A DNA stretch of 64,000 bases from NCBI RefSeq assembly GCF_014844095.1, contig NZ_CP062163.1:1116001-1180000 (forward strand), written 5' to 3'. A program made the position numbers and the translations under genes. Source of the DNA: Brevibacillus sp. JNUCC-41. Its GTDB lineage: Bacteria; Bacillota; Bacilli; Bacillales; DSM-1321. The stretch's first letter is position 1. Each line of letters opens with the position of its first letter. The notes below the pieces were generated by a model. It was not told the origin of the DNA. It saw only the letters and a program-made list of their open reading frames with translations, and made no database searches. Positions 7,938-16,897 of the stretch are shown one piece after another.

Positions 7938-8252
7938 TTATAGGTCATTTAGAAATTCATTGACCGCTTCTGGAGTTTTAGCATTTGCACTGTGCAGATG
8001 TGCAACCTTTTCCCCATTCTTAAATACTAATAGTGATGGAATTCCCATTACCGTTTGCTCTTCAGAAATCTCTGGGAACTCGTCACGATCGATTGTAAAC
8101 CACTGTTTATCTTGATGTTCTTGTGTGATTTCATCGATGAACATGTCTAAACGTTTGCAGTCTGGACACCATGTTGTCGTAAAAACCCCGACCGTCAGTC
8201 CCTCTTGATTGATTTGTTCACGGTATTCTTGTTCAGTATTGATATTTTTCAT
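7938..8252 (-). CDS. Thioredoxin-family protein with WCPDC active site
   Basis: 104 residues, thioredoxin fold. The redox motif is WCPDC (around residue 28) instead of WCGPC, followed by cis-proline in MGIPSLLVFKNGE. Resembles the small YtpP-type thioredoxin-like proteins of Bacillus, which act as cytoplasmic disulfide reductases; the partner is unknown. No signal peptide. Strong Shine-Dalgarno (GGAGGAGAA) before ATG 8252. Monocistronic with its own terminator. Confidence 0.88.
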   Translation of the reverse strand: MKNINTEQEYREQINQEGLTVGVFTTTWCPDCKRLDMFIDEITQEHQDKQWFTIDRDEFPEISEEQTVMGIPSLLVFKNGEKVAHLHSANAKTPEAVNEFLNDL

Positions 8253-8789
8253 GATCTTCTCCTCCGAGCTTTCTTATCATCATACTTAATCCATGAATTA
8301 ATGTACTCAAGGATTAATATATAATTAATTCCTATACAACACAAACGGTTCATCCTGGATCCATCTAACTCTTGCCCGGTTCATGTACCTTTTCTATGCT
8401 GCCCCCATAACTATGGCCAATTAAGGCTAGATAGCTTGGATTTGTAGAACGAAGCTTAATATCTTATTAGGATTTACCCTTAAAGGGGCTAATTCTGGGC
8501 TAATTCCTGTTGTAATGTGTTTCTTAATTAGTAATACCTGATGGAGAACTAACCAACCCCAGCTCGACCACTAATACATACAATCACAATATCTTCTAAC
8601 ATGAATTTTATCTCCCTTGCTTTAATCGCCATTAAAAATTTATATTAAACAAAATGTTAGGTAACAGATCCTCTTTACTTCGAAATGGAGTTTTTAAAGG
8701 AATTTATTATATATTAAACGACTTTATTATTATTTAACTCCGGGAGCCGAGGAACTTATTCAGGCGACGGAATAAACTTCATATATGAA
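8253..8789. other. Non-coding stretch, nothing recognised
   Basis: About 540 bp of AT-rich DNA between the thioredoxin gene and the DUF302 terminator. No open frame with a ribosome site, no RNA motif and no strong hairpin was seen. Confidence 0.5.
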
Positions 8790-8832
8790 AAAAGACCCTT
8801 GGGACAAAGTATACCATCCTCGCCCAAGGGTT
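8790..8832 (-). terminator. Terminator of the DUF302 gene
   Basis: ACCCTTGGG (8795-8803) pairs with CCCAAGGGT (8823-8831); U run on the minus strand. Confidence 0.85.
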
Positions 8833-8851
8833 CAGCTCTTGCAACACTATG

Positions 8852-9238
8852 CTATTGCACCACCCGGTCGATACATGCAATTAAGCGGTCTTCAATATCT
8901 TGGGCAAATCCTTTAATAGAGGAATCGCTGACCATTTCAATTAAAGATGTTGGTCTTGGCATGCCTATTTTCGTCTTGCCCCCATCTTCATAAACAACAA
9001 TTTTACACGGCAAGAAATAGCCAACCATTTGATTTTCTGATAATACCCGTTGCGCTTCTTTTGGGTTACAAACTTCCAATACATGATAGGGTTGATCAAA
9101 TTCAAACCCCTTATTTTGTAAAGTTTCTTTGATATCAAAATGCCAAAGCACACCGAATTTTTCCTCTTTTAATTTTTCCTCTAAGACTGTCATTGATTCT
9201 CCGATTGATTGATTCGTTTCTACGGTGTAATGAAACAT
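8852..9238 (-). CDS. DUF302-domain protein
   Basis: 128 residues matching DUF302 (TT1751-like fold): N-terminal YTVETNQSIGESMTVLEEKLKEEKFGVLW, then the conserved YHVLEVCNPKEAQRVLS and FLPCKIVVYEDGGKTKIGMPRP. No signal peptide, so probably cytoplasmic. The domain is uncharacterised and often lies near redox or sulfur genes; here it stands alone upstream of copper genes, so no function is assigned. Start ATG at 9238 with GGAGATGAG upstream. Confidence 0.85.
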   Translation of the reverse strand: MFHYTVETNQSIGESMTVLEEKLKEEKFGVLWHFDIKETLQNKGFEFDQPYHVLEVCNPKEAQRVLSENQMVGYFLPCKIVVYEDGGKTKIGMPRPTSLIEMVSDSSIKGFAQDIEDRLIACIDRVVQ

Positions 9239-9626
9239 AGACTCATCTCCTTATCCACTTTAATTCTATTTGTTCCCTGTTTATTAAGGATCAAAACAAC
9301 TATTGATATATTGCGGCTAATTTCTCCCCTAATATCAAAAGGGAAATATACTCCCTCTTAATCAATGACGGTTATCATTCCCAAGTCAGCACGAATAATA
9401 TAACCAGAATGAAATAATCCGTTGTTTTTTATTTTCGAATTTACACGTTAAACGCAATTTAAATATAAAAAAACCTAATTTCTCTATGTTGTAAGTGAAG
9501 TGAGAAATTAGGCTTTAGTTCCTTCATAAAAGCCGCCATTCAGTTGATAACTAACAGGACAATCCTTTTTTCACATGAAAAAGCAAAATGAGGCCTAGAG
9601 AGCTTATCCCCTTGTCTTATTTGTCA
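9239..9626. other. Intergenic region with one minus-strand terminator
   Basis: Holds the hairpin CCTAATTTCTC/GAGAAATTAGG at about 9467-9512 with its U run on the minus strand. It lies 115 bp after the CueP stop, so the CueP mRNA probably has a long 3' tail. The remainder shows the likely promoter zone of the DUF302 gene but no clear box. Confidence 0.6.
9467..9512 (-). terminator. Terminator downstream of cueP
   Basis: Perfect 11-bp stem, loop of about 17 nt, and a TTTTTTT run on the minus strand. Confidence 0.8.
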
Positions 9627-10157
9627 CTACATTAATTTCATCGTTGTAATACATGTTGGGTCACCTTCGAATGTAGAGAGCTTTAAATCTGCCATTTTTC
9701 CGTCGTGCTCTATTTTGATCTGAAAGGTTTTATCTTGCTGTAGCCACAAATCAATAAATCCATTAGATGGAGAGCTAACTACCTCGTCCTGGATAACATT
9801 CCCGTCTAAATCTTCAATGTATAAGTTAAACTCTTTATTTGCAAGTTCACCTTGACAACCTGTCAAGCTATGATTCGTGCATGGATGGGTTTTATTAATG
9901 TAAGGTGCAATCGAAACAAAAAACTCGCCTTTGGGCAAATCATAGGAAGTTTCACTTCCATCATTTTCAGTCACAATGAGTTGTTGAGATGTAATGGAGG
10001 CATTTTGTGCATTTTTGTTTTTTGTACTATAATCATTCACTAAGGTCTTAATATCATCTGTTGATTTAACGGGCTTTGCCTCATCTTTACCTGTGCTGGC
10101 GCAAGCATTTAGTATAACTACTACTAACAAAGTTAAGATAAATCCTTTTAATTTCAT
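9627..10157 (-). CDS. cueP: CueP-family copper-binding lipoprotein
   Basis: 176 residues. Lipoprotein signal ending in lipobox LNAC (Cys19). The mature part matches CueP, an extracytoplasmic copper-binding protein first known from Salmonella: the cysteine/histidine segment HPCTNHSLTGCQGEL and the C-terminal DPTCITTMKL. It should hold copper on the outer side of the membrane. It lies 90 bp downstream of, and in the same direction as, a multicopper oxidase gene, which supports a copper-handling role. No copper-type operator was recognised upstream. Confidence 0.85.
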   Translation of the reverse strand: MKLKGFILTLLVVVILNACASTGKDEAKPVKSTDDIKTLVNDYSTKNKNAQNASITSQQLIVTENDGSETSYDLPKGEFFVSIAPYINKTHPCTNHSLTGCQGELANKEFNLYIEDLDGNVIQDEVVSSPSNGFIDLWLQQDKTFQIKIEHDGKMADLKLSTFEGDPTCITTMKLM

Positions 10158-10247
10158 TTAAGTTAATTCTCCTCCCTTGTCATTGTTAACTATTTATTTA
10201 ATATATCAAAACTCAAAAAAATATATTTTTTAATCCACAATTAGACA

Positions 10248-11735
10248 TTAATCCACCTTAATTTGACCCATCATTCCATTATCCTCATGTTCGAGAATAT
10301 GACAATGGAACATATAAACTCCTTTTTCAGGGAACTTAACAGCAATTTTTGCTTTTTGTCCCGGTTTTAAGGAAATGGTATCTTTTAATCCAGATAAATT
10401 TTCTGGAGGCTCTTTTCCATCAATCGATATAACTTGGAATTGCGTTCCGTGAATGTGGAATGGATGGTTCATGCCTCCCATTGAATCTTTCATATTTTCG
10501 ATTTCCCATAATTCGGTTTCATTTTGTTTCTGTGTAAAATCGATTCGATTTGCATCAAACTTCTTATTATTAATTGTCACATCTTTTCCCATTCCAGCCA
10601 ATTTGATTGTTTTTGTGACCTCTTTATTCTTTACTTCATTAGAAATTTCGAGGTTATTTAATGACTTTGTAGTTTTTGCCGTTTTGGAATTATCTGCTGA
10701 TTCTTTTAAATGAATAGGCAAAATAGTTACGTTATCTTCATTAACAAGTGAAACTTCATTTCCCTTCACTTTTGTTAAATCTACGATAACTTCAACTCGT
10801 TCAGCAGGTGCAATTTCAAGCTCTTTTGTTGAATTAGGCTTATTTAAGAAACCACCATCACTTGCGATTTGTTGAAATTCCATATTATTATCAAAGTGTA
10901 AAGTGTAACCCCTCATATTGGAACCATTTAAAATACGCAAGCGAACTTTTTCACGATCAGCTTTTAGTTTTGGATTGACAACCCCATTGATCAAAAGAGT
11001 GTCTCCTGTTGTCCCATCTTCATTCATTACTTTGTTATAATCAAGTTGTTTATCATCAGTAAATTTTTTATCTTGAAGAATAATTGGAAAATCATCTTCA
11101 CCATATGTTTTTGGAATATCTAATTTCCCACTATTCTTATCATCAATATAAAGTAACCCAGCTAAGCCTTTAAATACTTGTTTTCCTGTTTCATGCATAG
11201 GGTGTGGATGAAACCAGAGTGTAGCAGCATCCTGTTTGACGGTAAAGTGAATTGTTTCTGACTCGCCTGGTTTCAACACTTTATGTGGTCCCCCGTCTTC
11301 GTTACCAGGTACTTCAAGACCATGCCAATGGAAAGTCGTATCTTCCTTTAAATCATTCACCAAATGGATGGTGACCTTCATTCCCTTTTCCACTCGAATC
11401 ACTGGCCCCAAAAAATCCCCATTATATCCGTATGTTTTTGTTTTAATTCCATCAAATATTTCTGAAGTGCCTTGGTGAGCTCGAATGGTATATGAAATGG
11501 AATTGTTATCCTCTTGATCTGGTTTTAGTACTTTTGGAAAAGTTAATTCATTTTCTCCAAGACTGCTTTTTAATTCTGTAATGGTTTCATGGCTCATATC
11601 CATAGAAGAATGGTCCATACCTTTCATATCCATTGAAGAGTGATCCATATCTTTCATATTGTTACTACTTCCTTGGCTACAAGCCCCAAGTATGCCCAAA
11701 CTTACAACAATACTCGTTAATATTATTTTCCTCAT
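10248..11735 (-). CDS. Multicopper oxidase lipoprotein (CueO/CotA-like)
   Basis: 495 residues. Lipobox LGAC (Cys19) tethers it outside the membrane. A Met/His-rich segment follows (about residues 27-49, with HSSMDM occurring twice) that could bind Cu(I). Three cupredoxin domains carry all four copper motifs: HWHGLE, WFHPHPMHETGKQ, HPFHIHGTQF and the T1-site HCHILEHEDNGMM. It probably oxidises Cu(I) or phenolics with reduction of O2 to water. The start ATG is behind a GGAATGG site. Adjacent to CueP. Confidence 0.92.
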   Translation of the reverse strand: MRKIILTSIVVSLGILGACSQGSSNNMKDMDHSSMDMKGMDHSSMDMSHETITELKSSLGENELTFPKVLKPDQEDNNSISYTIRAHQGTSEIFDGIKTKTYGYNGDFLGPVIRVEKGMKVTIHLVNDLKEDTTFHWHGLEVPGNEDGGPHKVLKPGESETIHFTVKQDAATLWFHPHPMHETGKQVFKGLAGLLYIDDKNSGKLDIPKTYGEDDFPIILQDKKFTDDKQLDYNKVMNEDGTTGDTLLINGVVNPKLKADREKVRLRILNGSNMRGYTLHFDNNMEFQQIASDGGFLNKPNSTKELEIAPAERVEVIVDLTKVKGNEVSLVNEDNVTILPIHLKESADNSKTAKTTKSLNNLEISNEVKNKEVTKTIKLAGMGKDVTINNKKFDANRIDFTQKQNETELWEIENMKDSMGGMNHPFHIHGTQFQVISIDGKEPPENLSGLKDTISLKPGQKAKIAVKFPEKGVYMFHCHILEHEDNGMMGQIKVD

Positions 11736-12299
11736 GTTTCACCATTCCTTTCACTAAAAAGTATATAGAACAGTTATGCAGGAATTATGTAGAAACTGGC
11801 ATATGTATACAAAATATTGTTCCTTTATTTTTGATTTTAGTTTTTGATACTAGATAAACCTTGTTATACAAGGGGTAACGTCAGGAAAATGCGGATTTAC
11901 AACGTTAAGCATTTTGATACAAGTCATATGAGACATTACGAGGGCTTGTTATAGACTAACTTTAGATAGGAAACAAGAATAAATAAACAAATAATTTTAC
12001 TGCTTTTTAGAATGTGTTAAAGTTTTTTAACTTTTAGACATTCTAAGTACACAGAAAATCATTAGTGCAAACTGATGTGAGCATGATAAAAGGCAGCCGT
12101 ATTTGCTGCCTTTTTTTGTATACAAAGTTAAAGATATTTAATTTTGTGTATGACCTCGGATAGCAACATCCAAAATAATCCAAAAGTCTGATTTTATGAA
12201 AATTTTCCCTTCCGGATTTCCTTCGAACATCAAGAAAGGTGTGACTTTCATCCTTCTCTTCAAACTCCTGCTCTTCTTTAATTGAGTTTCTTCATTGAA
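11736..12299. other. Intergenic region with a long inverted repeat and an orphan terminator
   Basis: 564 bp without a credible gene. It contains a near-perfect 18-bp inverted repeat at 12006-12047 (TTAGAATGTGTTAAAGTT against its complement, 16/18) and a plus-strand terminator at 12088-12117 with no plus-strand gene in front of it. The stretch 11860-12087 could therefore be a small untranslated RNA or the remains of a gene. Confidence 0.45.
12088..12117 (+). terminator. Orphan plus-strand terminator
   Basis: AAAGGCAGC-cgtattt-GCTGCCTTT followed by seven T residues. No plus-strand gene lies upstream. Confidence 0.8.
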
Positions 12300-13577
12300 T
12301 CATGGCGCCCACCAGTTACCTGAAGCCACGATCATTGTCTGTAGTTTTATCGTATTGGCAAAATAGTCATCATCTTCTTGTTTCTGTATCGTCCTATCCC
12401 ATAATTGGTTGATCCATTTCTGGTTGGAGGAATCAACCATGGCACTCACCATGAATGGAGCAACGAAGGTTGTACTATTCCCTTCTTCCACGGCTTTTCC
12501 GCTCAGCGTATAGCCGGATTGGATATTATCAGGATTGCCATCGGTTTCCGCTTTAATCCAATCATTCATCTTCTTTAATTGCGGCAGGGCTCTTTCATCA
12601 CCAGTCAGTAAGTAATCGATTGTATAGCGCCAAGGTGTCCTGCTGCTGTTCCAGCTGTAATTGCCGTCATTCTCCCCTTCTAAAAAATTGGCTTGAGCCG
12701 GCTGATATTCTTCCCTGGATTGTACAATGAAGTCCGGCATGAGGCCAGTATTGCCGCTTTTCTCCTCATAAATCGAATGAATGACCGCATAAGCCTTATC
12801 CGTTACATCTTTCCATTCATCAGTCCCTGCTGCCGCCTCGAATGACTTAAAATGATTGAGAAGAAGGTCGGATGAACGAGTCGATCGTCCGTATACCTCA
12901 TCTTTATCTTCCGCCCAGTCCCCTAGTTTAACCAGGGACTGCGACCGATTTATCTCATTCGACATGATCGCAGCCAAGATCTCCTTTGCACTGGCTAGAT
13001 AGTCGATTTCCCCTTCACTTCCCCACTGGCGATCGGCCAATAACAACGAATAGGCGATATCCATATCGCCATCAGTTGCTGAATCGGCGTCCCCTGGCGT
13101 ATTGATGATCTTTCCCGATTTATCCTTTACTTGCTGCCATGCCATTAAGGAAGGGTCATTATCACTTCCATGGGCTTTATAAAAACGATAAAGACCATCG
13201 AAGTATTGTTTGTCCTGGCTGCCTGCCATGATTGCCGTTATCATCATCCCATAACCGTGTGCTTCAGAGACGGTCACTGCATTCTTGGGCTCTGCATATC
13301 CTTTATCATTGTAAAAAATATAATATTGATCACTTTCAGCAGCTGGCTGCTTAAGATATTCATTTTTCCAGGCTTTATAAAAATTCGCTACGGCAGAATC
13401 CAAGTCCTCCTGTGAAACATTGTCAGGCTTTATCGTACCCGCTTGATAGACTGTATGCTGAGGAAATGCTCTTTTACCTACAAGCTCTTTCTCTTTGGTT
13501 TGAGGTACCCATGCTATCGAGGCAATGACCCCTAAAACGATCACGCCACAAGCTATCAATAAACTTCTTTTTTTCAT
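12300..13577 (-). CDS. Glycoside hydrolase family 8 (endoglucanase/chitosanase type)
   Basis: 425 residues with an uncleaved-looking N-terminal signal/anchor (about 6-24). GH8 landmarks: SEAHGYGMM, whose Glu105 is the expected proton donor, and the signature ATDGDMDIAYSLLLA around 167-181 holding the other catalytic/subsite acids. GH8 enzymes invert beta-1,4 bonds in cellulose, chitosan, lichenan or xylan; which substrate cannot be read here. No carbohydrate-binding module and no polysaccharide synthesis genes adjoin it, so it is not evidently part of a cellulose synthase cluster. Monocistronic; no terminator was seen directly after it. Confidence 0.88.
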   Translation of the reverse strand: MKKRSLLIACGVIVLGVIASIAWVPQTKEKELVGKRAFPQHTVYQAGTIKPDNVSQEDLDSAVANFYKAWKNEYLKQPAAESDQYYIFYNDKGYAEPKNAVTVSEAHGYGMMITAIMAGSQDKQYFDGLYRFYKAHGSDNDPSLMAWQQVKDKSGKIINTPGDADSATDGDMDIAYSLLLADRQWGSEGEIDYLASAKEILAAIMSNEINRSQSLVKLGDWAEDKDEVYGRSTRSSDLLLNHFKSFEAAAGTDEWKDVTDKAYAVIHSIYEEKSGNTGLMPDFIVQSREEYQPAQANFLEGENDGNYSWNSSRTPWRYTIDYLLTGDERALPQLKKMNDWIKAETDGNPDNIQSGYTLSGKAVEEGNSTTFVAPFMVSAMVDSSNQKWINQLWDRTIQKQEDDDYFANTIKLQTMIVASGNWWAP

Positions 13578-13812
13578 GGCTGGCTCCTTGGGTTATACTG
13601 CAGTATTCACTGCTATTATATGTTCGGCTAGGAACATTTCATCGTATTGTTCCATTCTTTTAGACTGCTAAACTTGCTGTATCTATTCTTCCTGCTAGGA
13701 GCAGGACTTTCCTTATGTAATGGCCATATATCATAAGTTATTTTGAATGATTATGTTATGATAAAGTTCGGATTCTGAGTGTTTCTATTCATTTTAAAAA
13801 AGGAGTGTATTA

Positions 13813-14013
13813 ATGAAAAGAATCTGCAATCAGTGCCAAACTGAAATGATAAATGATTGCAAAGTGAATGTTCAAGGCGGAATGAATGGGATAAAGATTA
13901 GTCAAAAGAAAGGGATTTCCAGTAGTGTTTCTGCAAACCCTAAAGCATCTGTATGCCCAAATTGTGGTTATGTAGCTTTCTATATTGATGAGTTTAGAGA
14001 ATTTAATAAGTAA
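13813..14013 (+). CDS. Small zinc-ribbon protein
   Basis: 66 residues with two cysteine pairs (CNQC near the N-terminus and CPNC near the C-terminus) that should bind one Zn2+, in the manner of small nucleic-acid-binding zinc ribbons. The middle is basic and polar (MNGIKISQKKG). Behind AAAGGAGTG, good spacing. No clear family name; function unknown. Isolated gene. Confidence 0.75.
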   Translation: MKRICNQCQTEMINDCKVNVQGGMNGIKISQKKGISSSVSANPKASVCPNCGYVAFYIDEFREFNK

Positions 14014-14016
14014 AAA

Positions 14017-14070
14017 TATACATATATACAGCTAACTGACGTTTGCGAGAATAGTAAGTTAGCAAGTATA
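14017..14070. repeat. Inverted repeat after the zinc-ribbon gene
   Basis: GCTAACT and AGTTAGC arms, flanked by ATATATA/TATATAT runs, around a 19-nt centre. It lacks a T run, so it is a weak terminator at best. Confidence 0.45.
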
Positions 14071-14264
14071 TATTTAATGTTTTGTCCTTATCGCTTAAGA
14101 CGAAATATCAGCTATTTCTTAATCATAGCCTTTTTAAAATTTATTTTTCTCCTGATTTTTAATACGGATATTAATCGTAACAAGTTTTTACTTGAACCAG
14201 TAATAAGATTAAATGGTGGTTTGGAGATACAACAATGGGCCGAATGAAGTGTTTGACCAAAATA

Positions 14265-14951
14265 TCATTCCACTTTTTTCAATTCCATAACTCCTTTGCC
14301 ATCTATTGAAATATCCAGTTGCTGATTTATGACTATTGAAAGCGGAAAGGTTTCCGACTCTTTATTCGAAAAAATCCACCGCCGTTTCCTTGGACCTAAA
14401 AGTAAAAACGAACCTGCTTCATGTTCCCCCATGAAATTCAATCCATCTTCACTTATTGCTTCACCATTCCTTACAGGTACACCATTACTGATCAACTGGT
14501 TTCCGAAAGCCCTTACTTCATCTGTCGTAATGTTTATTTCACTGATGCACAGGACGTTTTGAGCTGAAAAATACCTAGCCTCGGATTTGGGTGATACGGA
14601 ATATCTCGATATGAACTCGACAATGTTGCCTGAAGGGTCTGTAAAATAAAAAGCATGTGCATCAGAATAGCTGAAATACACTTCGTCATAATCATCTTCT
14701 CTAGTCAATTCCACTTTTGATTTCGCCCATGCTTTTGCCGATGTGAATAAATTGGTTGGAATGTTCATGGCAAAATGATAAAAAGGCTTTTCATTGTGAT
14801 GATATTTTTTGATTTCAAGCACACTTTCCCCTGCCTTCATTTCAAAAACATCATCAGTTTGCGATAGTAACTCAAATCCTAACACATCCATATAAAAATT
14901 CCGCATTTCATCCCATGCATGACTATACAAAGTGACCTTATTGATAATCAA
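14265..14951 (-). CDS. VOC-family (glyoxalase/dioxygenase fold) protein
   Basis: 228 residues with two vicinal-oxygen-chelate modules. N-terminal module begins KVTLYSHAWDEMRNFYMDVLGFELLSQ and ends with HAFYFTDPSGNIVEFI, the metal-ligand strand of VOC enzymes; the second module (about 130-200) is degenerate. His in KVTLYSH and Glu in NIVEFI would be metal ligands. Substrate unknown; the neighbours give no clue. TTG or ATG start choices exist; ATG 14951 is used. Confidence 0.82.
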   Translation of the reverse strand: MIINKVTLYSHAWDEMRNFYMDVLGFELLSQTDDVFEMKAGESVLEIKKYHHNEKPFYHFAMNIPTNLFTSAKAWAKSKVELTREDDYDEVYFSYSDAHAFYFTDPSGNIVEFISRYSVSPKSEARYFSAQNVLCISEINITTDEVRAFGNQLISNGVPVRNGEAISEDGLNFMGEHEAGSFLLLGPRKRRWIFSNKESETFPLSIVINQQLDISIDGKGVMELKKVE

Positions 14952-15146
14952 CGTTCAATCCCCCTTCCCACCTAACAAATATTGTAAAGCAATCCTGTAT
15001 TTGTGCAAACATTCCGTACTTTTAAAAATCATGTATTCATATGCACGCTGCCCATATTTACTATGCCAATTCAAAAAGGACCACCAAATTCGATCGATGG
15101 TCACTCGTGTCAGCAACATTGAGTCATTTTTTCATTTTAAAAGGTT

Positions 15147-15794
15147 TCACTCTTTAATTTTCAGGCCCAGCATGGCTGCAAATACGATCGCTTGGTCCGG
15201 GGAAACTTCGCATCCCTTTAAATCTTCCATGGAAACGGTAAGCCTTTGAAATGCAGAACTGCTAATATCAATTCCTTTGAGCGGTGTCCGGGAAAAGTTC
15301 ACTTCATTTAATCTACATGTTTCGAACTTCACTTTGATGAATTTACACTCATAAAAATCAGCACTTTCCAATGAGCAATGATCGAACTTCACTTGCTTTA
15401 AACTGGAATAACCAAAAGCACTTAAATTCAAGTTGCAATTCTCAAAGTAGACATTCCCTAAACTCGCGTCAGACAGGTTAATGCCTAATAGTTTGGATTC
15501 TTTGAATTCCACCCGATGAATCGAGCCGCCCATGAAATCGGCATTCGTCAAATCGCAATGATCGAAAATGACATCCGTCAGCTCGATATTCCTGAATGAT
15601 ACATCGCTGAATGTCACATTTTTAAAAACGACCTGGGATAATACGATTTTGTCCATCTTTTCTCTATCGATCGTACAATTGGTTATCAAACATGAATCCA
15701 GATAGGGCTCATCTTGATAATATATTTCCTGAAAGTTCGCTTGAGTTAAGTCTTGAGGGATCTTTGGCTGTTCAATTTTGATTTTGCCTGACAT
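15147..15794 (-). CDS. Pentapeptide-repeat protein
   Basis: 215 residues in which every fifth position is Leu, Phe or Val with a small residue before it (e.g. VVFKNVTFSDVSFRNIELTDVIFDHCDLTNADF), the mark of a right-handed quadrilateral beta helix from about residue 20 to 185. Related proteins include YjbI-type and Qnr-type gyrase-protecting proteins, but no drug-resistance role can be claimed. Cytoplasmic, no signal peptide. A short helical tail ends in LGLKIKE. Confidence 0.88.
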   Translation of the reverse strand: MSGKIKIEQPKIPQDLTQANFQEIYYQDEPYLDSCLITNCTIDREKMDKIVLSQVVFKNVTFSDVSFRNIELTDVIFDHCDLTNADFMGGSIHRVEFKESKLLGINLSDASLGNVYFENCNLNLSAFGYSSLKQVKFDHCSLESADFYECKFIKVKFETCRLNEVNFSRTPLKGIDISSSAFQRLTVSMEDLKGCEVSPDQAIVFAAMLGLKIKE

Positions 15795-16034
15795 CTTATC
15801 ACCTTTTCACTTTATTTCTTCAATCACTGGAAAACCTTTTCTAACTGCCTCACACTTCTTTACCGGAAACGGTATGATTTATTTTTTAAAGGTCTGAACC
15901 GATATGGGTCCACCGCTGGTAATATACTAACCGTAAGCTATATTTCGGTGAAGTTCAATCTAAGAATTTCGCAAAAATGACTATTATTTTTCGTTATTTT
16001 ATGTCATCTTCCATCAATATTTTGCAAAAAAAAA

Positions 16035-16252
16035 AGCTGTTTTCGCATACTTTATTGCTATTTACCAAGTAGTGCGGTGTGGTTGATTTCCCCTCCAGAT
16101 GCTCGCTTTCCACGGGACGGGCGGTGAGCCTCCTCGGCGTAAACGCCTGTGGGGTCTCACCTATCCCGCTGCTCCCGCAGGAGTCTCGCACTTCCGCTCC
16201 AATCAACCTTAAATAGTTTCGTTTTAAAAAAACAATCTTTACGAAAAGAGCC
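16035..16252 (-). mobile_element. MITE-like element, copy 1
   Basis: About 218 bp, GC-rich core in AT-rich surroundings, 90% or more identical by eye to copy 2 at 27377-27595. Terminal inverted repeats are (A/G)GCTGTTTTCG and CGAAAAGAGCC (10 of 11 paired in copy 2). The centre folds into a long hairpin around GGCG-taaa-CGCC. It sits inside an A/T homopolymer: A10 on both sides, the expected target duplication but not provable in a homopolymer. Insertion is in the U run of the terminator of the 16289-16774 gene. A 92-codon open frame through the element is not a gene. Confidence 0.8.
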
Positions 16253-16284
16253 AAAAAAAAAAGCTGCCACATCGGCAGCTTTTT
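16253..16284 (-). terminator. Terminator of the four-helix membrane protein gene
   Basis: AGCTGCC/GGCAGCT stem with a minus-strand U run of ten. The U run is where MITE copy 1 has inserted. Confidence 0.8.
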
Positions 16285-16288
16285 AACT

Positions 16289-16774
16289 TTAAACTTCAGT
16301 ATGTAATCCTGTTGGCATCAGGAAATAATATAACGCTGCACCTATTACGGCCATCATACCGCTTATCAGAAAGAAAGCTTGAAAGATATTCCCTCCCACA
16401 GTCGGGGAATTGGATACAATACCATTTGAAAGCAGAAAAAGGACACCCAATCCCAACAGGAAAAGAGCCATTTTTTTAATACTTCTTTTAAATAGGATAT
16501 ATCCCGTAAGTATGATTAAGTACGATGCGGCAAGGACCATAAGAAATGGAAATAGCGGTTTGAATTTAGCGGCATACACGAAATGATCTAAATTCGAAAT
16601 ATCCTTTGCCTCCATCGCCTGAACATCATTTTCTTGTGTGAAATGCGTGGAATACTTCCATTCCCAAGGCTTATCCATAATTTCGCTGCCTTCATACCAG
16701 GTACAGAACGTAAAAACCATGAAGAAAAATGCAGTGATAATCATTTGCAACAAATTGTTAAAAGTCAATATCAT
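16289..16774 (-). CDS. Four-helix membrane protein (possibly DUF4306/YjdJ-like)
   Basis: 161 residues with four predicted transmembrane helices: about 8-27 (IITAFFFMVFTFCTWYEG), 75-93, 102-118 and 130-150. An extracellular loop between helix 1 and 2 holds WEWKYSTHF. It resembles the small DUF4306 proteins of Bacillus, but this is a weak recognition. Function unknown. Shine-Dalgarno GGAGGAGATG before the ATG. Confidence 0.7.
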   Translation of the reverse strand: MILTFNNLLQMIITAFFFMVFTFCTWYEGSEIMDKPWEWKYSTHFTQENDVQAMEAKDISNLDHFVYAAKFKPLFPFLMVLAASYLIILTGYILFKRSIKKMALFLLGLGVLFLLSNGIVSNSPTVGGNIFQAFFLISGMMAVIGAALYYFLMPTGLHTEV

Positions 16775-16897
16775 CTCCTCCAGCTGCCATTATACCAATA
16801 AATGGTTTGTATTTAAATATGCCGGTAAAGCAATATGTAAACAAACACTTTTTCCTGAATAATATAATCTACCCTCTTTTAAGGAGTGTTTGGGAAT

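Noticed and set aside
12300-13577. GH8 enzyme as part of a cellulose synthase (bcs) operon
   Set aside because: No bcsA/B genes adjoin; the gene is alone.
15147-15794. Pentapeptide protein as a Qnr quinolone-resistance gene
   Set aside because: The repeat is generic; Qnr-specific loops cannot be identified and no resistance context exists.
15994-16272. 92-codon minus-strand frame with RRLTARPVESEHLEGKS
   Set aside because: It is the translation of MITE copy 1; the same peptide appears from copy 2 with unrelated ends, and no ribosome site precedes it.
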